Shown here: positions 7,347 through 14,900 of the stretch, in pieces
How positions within the stretch are numbered: position 1 is the stretch's first letter
Layout of the letters: the number at the start of each line of letters is the position of its first letter
DNA from: JBMNTU01 sp050945895
Lineage (GTDB): Bacteria; Bacillota; Clostridia; Christensenellales; Christensenellaceae
Assembly (NCBI GenBank): GCA_050945895.1
Contig: JBMNTU010000030.1
Location: 1 to 21,289, forward strand
Direction of reading: 5' to 3'
DNA length: 21,289 nucleotides
Notes under the pieces: model-generated
Told to the model about the DNA's origin: nothing
Seen by the model: only the letters and a program-made list of their open reading frames with translations
The model's database searches: none
Program-made: the position numbers and the translations under genes

Positions 7347-9671
7347 ATGTTCAAAAACATACAAAAGCGGGACGGGCGCGTCGTTCCCTATCATATCGAA
7401 AAAATTGAAAAGGCGATTGCAAAGGCCATGCAGGCAGCCGGACGCAACGAGCAAGGCGAAAGCCTGCGGCTTGCGACTGTTGTGGAGCAAAAGCTGGGCG
7501 AGGCGTTCGATTCGGCTACGCCCGGCATCGAGGATATTCAGGATGCCGTGGAAGACGTGCTTATGGAAAGCGGCTATGCCTTTGTTGCCCGGAAATACAT
7601 CCTGTACCGCGCCGAACGCAGCAAGGCCCGCGAGCGTAATACAAACCTGATGCGTATTTATGACGAGCTTACCAACAAAGACGCCAATTTAAGCGATATG
7701 AAGCGGGACAACGCCAACATCGACGGCGATACGGCCATGGGCGTAATGCTTAAATACGGCTCGGAAGGTGCAAAGGACTACTACGAAAAGTTTATTTTGA
7801 CGCCCCAGCAGGCAAAGGCGCACAAGGAAGGCGATATTCATATCCACGATTTTGATTTTTATACACTGACGACGACCTGTTGCCAGATCGATATAGACAA
7901 GCTTTTTACCGGCGGTTTTTCTACCGGACACGGGCATCTGCGCGAGCCAAACGGCATACAGAGCTATGCGGCGCTGGCGTGCATCGCCATACAATCCAAC
8001 CAGAACGACCAGCATGGCGGGCAAAGCATTCCCAATTTCGATTACGGCCTTGCGCCCGGCGTGCATAAAACCTACAAACGCCGCTACGCAGAAAATTTCT
8101 ACAAGGCCGCCGCCCTGCTTGCGCCGGATGCCGATTTATCTAAGGACGGCGTAGCGCAAACCATTTCGGATATAGAGAGAGATTTTGGCGCTTTTCCTGC
8201 GCTTACAATGTCGCCCGAATACCGCAAAAGGGAAAAGGACACATTTTTCTCCATTATTCAGGACGAAAAAACGTTTGAGGCAATCCTCGGTTTTGCAACC
8301 GAGCATGCGCTTGCCGAAACAGAACGCGAAACCGCACAGGCAATGGAAGCGCTGGTGCACAACCTGAATACCATGCACAGCCGTGCAGGCGCGCAAACGC
8401 CGTTTTCCAGCATCAATTACGGCACAGACACTTCGCCCGAGGGCAGGATGGTTGCCCGAAATGTTATGCTGGCAACGGAGGCCGGGCTGGGCAACGGCGA
8501 AACTGCCATTTTCCCCATTCACATTTTCAAGGTAAAGGAAGGCGTAAACTACAACCCCGAAGACCCGAATTATGACCTTTTCAAGCTGGCGTGCCGCGTT
8601 AGCGCAAAACGGCTGTTTCCTAATTTTTCGTTTTTGGATGCGCCTTTCAACAAGGCGTATTATGTAGCAGGCCGCCCCGAAACGGAGGTTGCGTACATGG
8701 GCTGCCGCACACGCGTGCTGGGAAACACATACGACCCGCAAAGCCAGGTTACGTTTGGCCGCGGCAACCTAAGCTTTACGTCCATCAACCTGCCGCGCAT
8801 TGCCATAAACAGCAAGGGCAGCATCGAGTGGTTTTTTGAAGAGCTGGAGCGCAAGCTGGATCTTGTAACCAAGCAGCTTTTGGACCGGTACCGCATACAG
8901 GCGGCCAAAAAGGTACGCAACTTTCCCTTTTTGATGGGCCAGGGCATATGGATCGGCTCCGATACGCTGGGGCTGGACGATACGGTGGGCGACGTGCTAA
9001 AGCACGGTACGCTTTCCGTTGGCTTTATCGGCCTGGCGGAAGCGCTTGTCGCGCTGACCGGCAGCCACCACGGGCAAACGGCGGAGTCGCGCAATCTGGG
9101 GCTGGAAATCGTCGGCTTTATGCGCGATTACCTCGACCGCCTGAGCGAAGAAAAACAACTGAATTTTACACTGCTTGCTACTCCTGCCGAAGGGCTTTCG
9201 GGCAAGTTTGTCCGCATCGACCGAAAAAAATACGGGGAAATTGCCGGGGTGACCGACCGGGAGTACTATACAAACGGATTCCATGTGCCGGTTTACTTCC
9301 CTGTTTCCGCTTACGAGAAAATACAGATCGAAGCGCCCTACCATGCGCTGACGAATGCCGGGCACATCACCTATGTGGAGCTGGACGGCGACCCGGTCAA
9401 AAACATCGATGCGTTTGAAAAAGTCGTCCGCGCCATGAAGGATGCGGGCGTCGGCTACGGCTCTGTCAACCACCCGGTCGACCGCGACCCGGTGTGCGGC
9501 TACAACGGCATTATAGACGACGAGTGCCCCGGCTGCGGCCGCAGGGAAGGCGCAGGCGCGCCCGGCTTCGAGCGCATCCGCCGGATAACCGGTTACCTTG
9601 TGGGCACGCTCGACCGCTTCAACGACGCAAAACGCGCAGAGGAAGCGCAGCGTGTTAAGCACAATGTCTGA
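7347..9671 (+). CDS. nrdD: Anaerobic (class III) ribonucleoside-triphosphate reductase
   Basis: A 774-residue glycyl-radical enzyme that makes deoxyribonucleotides under anaerobic conditions. Residues 1 to about 90 are an ATP-cone (FKNIQKRDGRVVPYHIEKIE), the allosteric nucleotide-binding domain. The catalytic barrel follows, with IHDFDFYTLTTTCCQIDID (C178/C179) and AYMGCRTRV (C453) at the expected active-site positions. The glycyl-radical loop RITGYLVG puts the radical on G749. The C-terminal zinc site reads DPVCGYNG...CPGCG, with C717, C727 and C730 but D714 where a cysteine is expected. The ATG at 7347 is chosen because CGGAGGT precedes it; an upstream ATG at 7302 has no such site. The 3' end overlaps nrdG, which encodes its activase. 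Confidence 0.97.
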   Translation: MFKNIQKRDGRVVPYHIEKIEKAIAKAMQAAGRNEQGESLRLATVVEQKLGEAFDSATPGIEDIQDAVEDVLMESGYAFVARKYILYRAERSKARERNTNLMRIYDELTNKDANLSDMKRDNANIDGDTAMGVMLKYGSEGAKDYYEKFILTPQQAKAHKEGDIHIHDFDFYTLTTTCCQIDIDKLFTGGFSTGHGHLREPNGIQSYAALACIAIQSNQNDQHGGQSIPNFDYGLAPGVHKTYKRRYAENFYKAAALLAPDADLSKDGVAQTISDIERDFGAFPALTMSPEYRKREKDTFFSIIQDEKTFEAILGFATEHALAETERETAQAMEALVHNLNTMHSRAGAQTPFSSINYGTDTSPEGRMVARNVMLATEAGLGNGETAIFPIHIFKVKEGVNYNPEDPNYDLFKLACRVSAKRLFPNFSFLDAPFNKAYYVAGRPETEVAYMGCRTRVLGNTYDPQSQVTFGRGNLSFTSINLPRIAINSKGSIEWFFEELERKLDLVTKQLLDRYRIQAAKKVRNFPFLMGQGIWIGSDTLGLDDTVGDVLKHGTLSVGFIGLAEALVALTGSHHGQTAESRNLGLEIVGFMRDYLDRLSEEKQLNFTLLATPAEGLSGKFVRIDRKKYGEIAGVTDREYYTNGFHVPVYFPVSAYEKIQIEAPYHALTNAGHITYVELDGDPVKNIDAFEKVVRAMKDAGVGYGSVNHPVDRDPVCGYNGIIDDECPGCGRREGAGAPGFERIRRITGYLVGTLDRFNDAKRAEEAQRVKHNV

Positions 9672-10197
9672 AAAAATCCGCGTTGCCGGAATAGAAAATG
9701 ACTCCATTACAGACGGTCCTGGGCTGCGGCTGACCATTTTTTTGCAGGGCTGCCGCAAAAGCTGCCCGGGCTGCCACAACCCGGCGGCGCAACGCATGGA
9801 CGGCGGAACGCTTTACACGACAGACGCATTAATGGAAATGATCGGCAAAAACCCGCTGCTTTCCGGCGTTACATTCAGCGGCGGCGAGCCGCTTTTGCAA
9901 GCAAGAGGCCTTTTGCCGCTTGCAAAACAAATCAAAGAGTCCGGATTGCACATTGCCGTCTACACCGGGTACACATTCGAAGAAATACTGCTGGAAGCAA
10001 ACGAAGACGTATTGGAGCTGCTCCGGCTTTGCGACACGCTGGTCGACGGGCCGTTTTTACTGGAGAAAAAGTTGCTGTCGCTGCCCTTTCGAGGCTCTCA
10101 AAACCAGCGTATATTAAACATTTCCGCATCGCTTGGGTGCGGCAGGCCGGTTTTGGAGCAGGACGATAGCTGGCATGCAACGGATACAAAGGAATAG
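9652..10197 (+). CDS. nrdG: Anaerobic ribonucleotide reductase activating protein
   Basis: A radical-SAM activase that generates the glycyl radical on NrdD using S-adenosylmethionine and a [4Fe-4S] cluster. The cluster motif CRKSCPGC (C34, C38, C41 from the start used here) is complete, followed by HNP as usual in NrdG. GVTFSGGEPL is the SAM-binding GGE motif. Length, 181 residues, is close to the family norm. I favour GTG at 9652 because AGAGGAAG (9638-9645) sits about eight bases upstream; ATG at 9664 is in frame but poorly placed for a ribosome site. Either start overlaps the end of nrdD. The C-terminal tail after the core (about residues 165-181) is weakly conserved-looking. Confidence 0.93.
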   Translation: MLSTMSEKIRVAGIENDSITDGPGLRLTIFLQGCRKSCPGCHNPAAQRMDGGTLYTTDALMEMIGKNPLLSGVTFSGGEPLLQARGLLPLAKQIKESGLHIAVYTGYTFEEILLEANEDVLELLRLCDTLVDGPFLLEKKLLSLPFRGSQNQRILNISASLGCGRPVLEQDDSWHATDTKE

Positions 10198-10201
10198 AGC
10201 A

Positions 10202-10687
10202 ATGAATATACGAGAATACACAGAGGGCGACCTGCCCGAAATGATCGAAATCTGGAATGCTATTGTTTGTGAGGGCGTCGCCTTTCCCCAAACCGACCCG
10301 CTAACAGTACAAAGCGCTCGCGCCTTTTTTGGCGGGCAAACTTATACGGGTGTTGTCCACAATGATGGCGAAATTCTTGGTTTGTACATCCTGCACCCAA
10401 ACAACGTGGGCCGCTGCGGACATATTGCCAACGCATCGTACGCGGTAAAGGAGGGCCAACGCGGAAAGCATATCGGCGAAAAGCTGGTGCGTCATTCGCT
10501 TCAGATGGGGCGGGAAAAGGGCTTCCGCATCCTTCAGTTCAATGCGGTCGTCGTATCCAACACCGGCGCTATCCATTTATACGAAAAGCTTGGTTTCCGG
10601 AAAATAGGCATTGTGGAAAACGGTTTTTTGATGAAGGACGGCAGCTATTCGGATATTATGCTGTTTTACATCCCTTTGGCGGACTAA
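10202..10687 (+). CDS. GNAT-family N-acetyltransferase
   Basis: A 161-residue GNAT acetyltransferase that would transfer an acetyl group from acetyl-CoA to an amine. Residues 3-20 (IREYTEGDLPEMIEIWNA) are the usual first strand and helix. Motif A includes the pyrophosphate-binding loop QRGKHIG (86-92), and SNTGAIHLYEKLGFRKIG (119-136) is motif B. The ATG at 10202 follows AAGGAA and starts four bases after the nrdG stop, so it is the third gene of the nrd operon. A link to ribonucleotide reduction is not established; it may simply be carried along. The acceptor is unknown. Confidence 0.9.
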   Translation: MNIREYTEGDLPEMIEIWNAIVCEGVAFPQTDPLTVQSARAFFGGQTYTGVVHNDGEILGLYILHPNNVGRCGHIANASYAVKEGQRGKHIGEKLVRHSLQMGREKGFRILQFNAVVVSNTGAIHLYEKLGFRKIGIVENGFLMKDGSYSDIMLFYIPLAD

Positions 10688-10699
10688 CCCTCTTTCATC

Positions 10700-10728
10700 T
10701 TGACGAGGGCTTGGCACGAATATATAAT
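10700..10728 (+). promoter_or_regulatory. Strong sigma-A promoter for the diguanylate cyclase gene
   Basis: TTGACG at 10700-10705, a 17-base spacer and a perfect TATAAT at 10723-10728. It lies in the 77-base gap between the acetyltransferase and cyclase genes and implies independent transcription of the latter. CCCTC (10688-10692) can pair with GAGGG (10705-10709) across the -35 region, but no T run follows, so I do not call a terminator. Confidence 0.75.
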
Positions 10729-10764
10729 GAATGAAAGAAAAATGGATATAAATGGTGGAGTCTA

Positions 10765-11667
10765 TTGAATTCGAACATGGAACAACTGTATTTGAGTATT
10801 CTTGACACCATTTGCGATGGTGTATACTTTATTGATGCGGAACGCCGGATTTTGTACTGGAACAAGGCGGCGGAAAACATAACCGGCTATACTTCCGATG
10901 AAATGGTAGGCAAAACCTGCATAGACAGCCAGTTGCGCCATATGGACGGAGAGGGCCGCGCTCTGTGCTCTGCAGATTGTCCGCTCCTTGCCATCCTAAA
11001 GGACGGCAAGCCACGCAAGGAACGCATTTTTGTATGGCATAAAAACGGCCACAGCATACCCATTGTAATTAACATATCCCCCTACTTCGAAAACGGCAAA
11101 GTTGCAGGCGCAATTAAGGTGTTTTCCCAGGAGTCGCCCACTGTTTACGAGGACGACCTTGTAGAGCGCCTGTCGGGCATTGCGATGCACGACGCGCTAA
11201 CGGGGCTTCCCAACCGTCGGTACATCGAAAGCTTTTTAAGCTACAAGCTGGATGAGTATGCCCGATTTGGCAAGCTTTTTGCCGTACTGTTTGCCGATAT
11301 AGACAATTTTGGCAGCTTCAACAACCGCTATGGGCACGATGTCGGCGACGCCGTTTTGACGAGTATTGCATCCAGCATCCACGCGAGCATCCGCAAAAGC
11401 GACCTGATTGGGCGCTGGGGCGGCGAAGAATTGGTGGGCATTTACTCGATTGTCAAGCCGTTTGACGCGCCCATCCTTGCAGAAAAATTCCGCAAGCTGA
11501 TCAGCAATACGCAGGTGCCGTCTAAAGAGGGGCCGCTCCATGTAACCGTTTCGGCGGGCATCACCGTTATCCGTCCGTCCGACACCGCCGATTCTATTGT
11601 AGAGCGCGCCGACATGCTGATGTATAAAAGCAAGCGCGCGGGCAAGGATCAGGTTTCCTTTGAATAA
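10765..11667 (+). CDS. PAS-GGDEF diguanylate cyclase
   Basis: A 300-residue sensor enzyme predicted to make cyclic di-GMP from two GTP. Residues about 5-120 form a PAS domain (ILDTICDGVYFIDAERRILYWN...ENITGY). GGDEF follows from about 140, with DALTGLPNRR, FADIDNFGSFNNRYGHDVGD and the active-site loop GGEEL (219-223), an accepted variant. The inhibitory I-site RKSD (210-213) lies five residues before it, so product inhibition is expected. There is no membrane segment, so it is probably cytosolic. TTG at 10765 is favoured because GGTGGAG ends four bases upstream; ATG at 10777 is possible and loses only four residues. C52, C68 and C72 cluster in the PAS domain. It has its own promoter and terminator. 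Confidence 0.95.
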   Translation: MNSNMEQLYLSILDTICDGVYFIDAERRILYWNKAAENITGYTSDEMVGKTCIDSQLRHMDGEGRALCSADCPLLAILKDGKPRKERIFVWHKNGHSIPIVINISPYFENGKVAGAIKVFSQESPTVYEDDLVERLSGIAMHDALTGLPNRRYIESFLSYKLDEYARFGKLFAVLFADIDNFGSFNNRYGHDVGDAVLTSIASSIHASIRKSDLIGRWGGEELVGIYSIVKPFDAPILAEKFRKLISNTQVPSKEGPLHVTVSAGITVIRPSDTADSIVERADMLMYKSKRAGKDQVSFE

Positions 11668-11684
11668 ACGTATACAAACTATAA

Positions 11685-11719
11685 ATGCCGGACAAGCGCA
11701 TCGCCTGCCCGGCATTTTT
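11685..11719 (+). terminator. Strong intrinsic terminator, probably shared by convergent genes
   Basis: ATGCCGG at 11685-11691 begins a 14-position stem with a CAT loop (11699-11701) whose far arm ends in CCGGCAT. Twelve of 14 positions pair, with two A-C mismatches, and TTTTT follows at 11715-11719. It lies 18 bases after the cyclase stop. On the minus strand the hairpin is followed by TTATAGTTT, so it may also end the facing signalling operon. Confidence 0.9.
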
Positions 11720-11747
11720 ATGTATCGTATTGGTTTTGCCCTGCGCA

Positions 11748-11993
11748 TCATACGCCGCGCGGCGTATGGCAGGAAGGACAGGCGGTATGTACGGAATCGT
11801 ACATCGCTCCGCAATTGCGGCAAAAAACATTGCCCGATTCTACAGCGTTTGCACCCACGGGGTTTATATTTACATCCTGGTTCGCACTGCTGCGCAGCGC
11901 ACGCCGGAGCCCTGCAACATTTACCAGCGTAATAATGCTGACAACCAACCCTGCCGCAGCAACACCAAGAACTACGACCCACTCTATGCCCAT
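11748..11993 (-). CDS. Small membrane protein with C-terminal zinc ribbon
   Basis: An 81-residue protein with one N-terminal membrane segment (about residues 4-29, WVVVLGVAAAGLVVSIITLV), a short linker, and a four-cysteine zinc ribbon, CRNCG...CPSC (C58, C61, C72, C75). I do not recognise a named family; the zinc ribbon resembles those fused to many Gram-positive membrane proteins. GAGGAC lies upstream of the ATG at 11993 at a good distance. It begins two bases after the stop of the large surface protein, so it is co-transcribed and last in the operon. By the tail charge after the segment (RRALR) the ribbon is probably cytoplasmic. A role beside the FHA/kinase proteins is inferred from position only. 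Confidence 0.8.
   Translation of the reverse strand: MGIEWVVVLGVAAAGLVVSIITLVNVAGLRRALRSSANQDVNINPVGANAVESGNVFCRNCGAMYDSVHTACPSCHTPRGV
11749..11768. repeat. Perfect 20-bp palindrome at the end of the surface-signalling operon
   Basis: CATACGCCGCGCGGCGTATG reads identically on both strands and covers the stop codon and last codons of the 81-residue protein gene. It would form a very stable hairpin in RNA. No T run follows on either strand, so it is not a standard terminator by itself. Confidence 0.8.
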
Positions 11994-11995
11994 AT

Positions 11996-14900
11996 CTATG
12001 TCCTCGCTTTCTTTGCTACCGCCCGCCTAATAAGGAGCACCACCAAAACCGCTATGCCGCATATAGCAACCAGCGATCCAACAAAAAGCGGCGTATTATT
12101 GTACCAGCGGTAGAAAACACTTGTCGTAATGAGGAAATCTGAAATTTCCAGCGTGCTCTCGTTGCCTGCTGCGTCCGATGCCACAATCAGCATCGATTGC
12201 TTTGAGTTTGACGCCGGAATAACAAATTCCTGGTCGGCGGTCACCTGTGTTTCAATTTTTTCTCCATTGAGGTAAACGCCCACATCATGCAACACAAGGT
12301 TATCCGTGACCGAAATAGCCGCATGCAGCTCGTCTACCGGATATTGCATTCCGTTTTCCAGCCCGATGGATACGATGGCAGGCGGTGTTTTATCGATACC
12401 GAATGATATCTCGGTTTTTTTCGATTCCTGTATGTTTTCGTTTACATTTCCTGCCGCATCAACAGAATACAATGTTACAACATAGCGGCCATCTCCAGCA
12501 AACTGCATTTTTGGAATGATGTATTGGTACTGACTCCACGTGCCTTCGCCGCCGCTTCGGTCTACCGAGTAGTCCTCCCCTTCTACCAGATCTTTGGGAA
12601 TGCCGTTGTATGTCATTTTTACATTGATGGTATCGTGCCGCAGGCTGTCTACATTGGTTTCCGTTACCACCACGTCCACTTCATTTTGAACGTATTTTCC
12701 CTCGATCTGCTGTACTTCGGCATCCAGCGCATACACGGAGCCGAAACGGTTGACGGAAAATGCAATTGTCTTAGACGTTTCGTTGCCCGCACGGTCGGCA
12801 ACCGAGGCAGACAGCATATAGATATCGTCGATCTCTTTTTTACGCTCAAAGTTTTCGAATGTATATATCTGCCCGTTGTGCTGGTCTGTAAACCGCCCTC
12901 CGGGATCGACTGCATCCCTCGTCGCACCCACCAGCGTTACAGACACGGTACTCGCATCGTAATTTGTATCCGAAAAGCTGATGACCGGCGCCACATCGCC
13001 GTTGTTGGCGGATTTATCCGCAACGCCTGTAATTTCCAGCGCGGGCGCGGTTTGGTCCACAATAAACTCGTGCTGCTCGAAAGCCGCGGCTTCGTTACCA
13101 GCCTTGTCTGTATACGCGATGGTAAAGGTGTATCTGGCGTCGTCCATATACCGTATGGTTGCGGTGTGCGTATCGCCGCGCGACGACCACGAACTGGCGC
13201 TTGGAAAATCGGCCGCTTTGCCGTCGTCCGTTGCCCGCCCTGTAATTTGAATACGGCTCGTTTCAAAATTATGCTCCGTGATTGTAATAGTCGCCGTCCG
13301 GCTGGCTGCGTAATACAGGCCGTCTACAACTTCGTTATTGTCGTATGTAACGGCAATCCGCGGAGCAGTTTGGTCGATGGTAAACGCATGCTGCTCAAAA
13401 GCGGCCGCCGCGTTTTTGGCGTTGTCGCTGTAGCGGATATCGAAGGTATAGTCTCCATCGGCAGAATACCGCACCGTTGCGGTGTTTGTTGTCATGTCCG
13501 GGTTGGCGGCGTTCCACACCGTTGTCCATCCGGAAATGGCAGGTATGGTTCCGTCTGTATTGGTAATGTGTATTTCGACATCTTCCGGACGGAAGTTGCG
13601 CTCGTATATCACAATGGTAGCAACCCTGTCTGCCTTGTAGATGCGGGTAAACTCTCTGTCCGGGTTGTTGTTGTCGTACGTAACGGAAATAGTAGGCGCC
13701 GTTTTATCAATACTGAAGGTAATAAATTCTTCCGATGTATTGCCCGAGCGGTCGGTAATCTTGACCCACACAACAATTGCATTGCTGTTGTTTTGGACTG
13801 TGATGGTATTTGTCATCTCTGTAACAAGGTTGCCTTCTGTGGCGGTTATGCTCCATCCGGCAGTATCACCCGTCAGCGTGCTGCTTCCGGCAATGTCGAA
13901 ACTGCCTTTGGCATTATGCGCGGTGTCGTACGGGGCGGTTATGGCCCACTCTACCCGGCGCAGGCCGGAAAATGTATCGGTTACGGTTAGCCCGACAGCA
14001 ACATCCGTTGCATACAGCTCCAGCCCAGTATTGTCTGTATACGGCGTATCTGCCTTGCGAAACCGGATATGCGTTTCCTCCAGGTGTTTTTCCGGACTTT
14101 CTACAATCAGGCTATTGGGGCTTGCAAACTGGCTTGGCGTAAAGCCAACGTTGTCTGTGGCCTTGGCAAAAATCTGCCCTTTAAAACTGGCGGGAATAAT
14201 AAACGATATTTTTTCTCCGGTCGGAACTGTCGTTTCGGCGCTTTTGCCTCCGGTTATGTCGACCGTGTAATATGTGATGGATTTTACTTCCGACCCCGGC
14301 GCAGGGTCTTGTGCGGTAACAGTTACGCGCGTTTCAACTTCAAAATAATAGCCATAATCTGTCTGTATTGCAATATCCTGCTGGTTTGCGGCCTGCACGT
14401 CTGCGGCTTCCAATGTAAAATCCGTGATGACCGGCGCAGCCGTGTCAATATAGATCACCCGCGTTGTTTCCATCGTATTGCCTGCATTGTCCGTCACCAT
14501 AATCTTTAGCCTGTATGCGCCGTCGGCATCGCGCACTCCCTGGCTGGTGTGGATGGTAAAGCTCTCGCTGTGCGTTGCGGCCGAGCCCTGGAAAAAGGCC
14601 GCGTTGATGGCTTTCCCAGCATAATCCGTTGTAAGCGCCTGCCCGTTCAGAGACATTTCTACGCTACGGATGCCCGCGTCTGCATCGCTTACTGTAACAG
14701 AAAAAGCAACAGGCGCATTGTACCAATTCTTACCGTCTCCGCCAACATAAACAGGAGCCGGAACGGTTGCGCTAATCGCTGGCTTAATTGTTTCTACTAT
14801 CAATTTATCGCTCTTTACCGCAGAGCTTGCCTTTACATGGAACTCCGGCGTAAACATAGTATTGTTTACATTATCGGTCGCTTTGGCAGCAAGCAGCCCG

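Noticed and set aside
10688..10709. Possible terminator after the acetyltransferase gene (CCCTC/GAGGG)
   Set aside because: The loop is 12 bases, no T run follows, and the second arm overlaps the -35 of the cyclase promoter.
12524..13990. 488-codon open frame on the plus strand inside the surface protein gene
   Set aside because: It lies wholly antisense to the Ig-repeat gene, has a Cys/Arg/Val-rich composition with no recognisable domain, and no supporting start context. The facing gene has clear modules, a signal peptide and an anchor.
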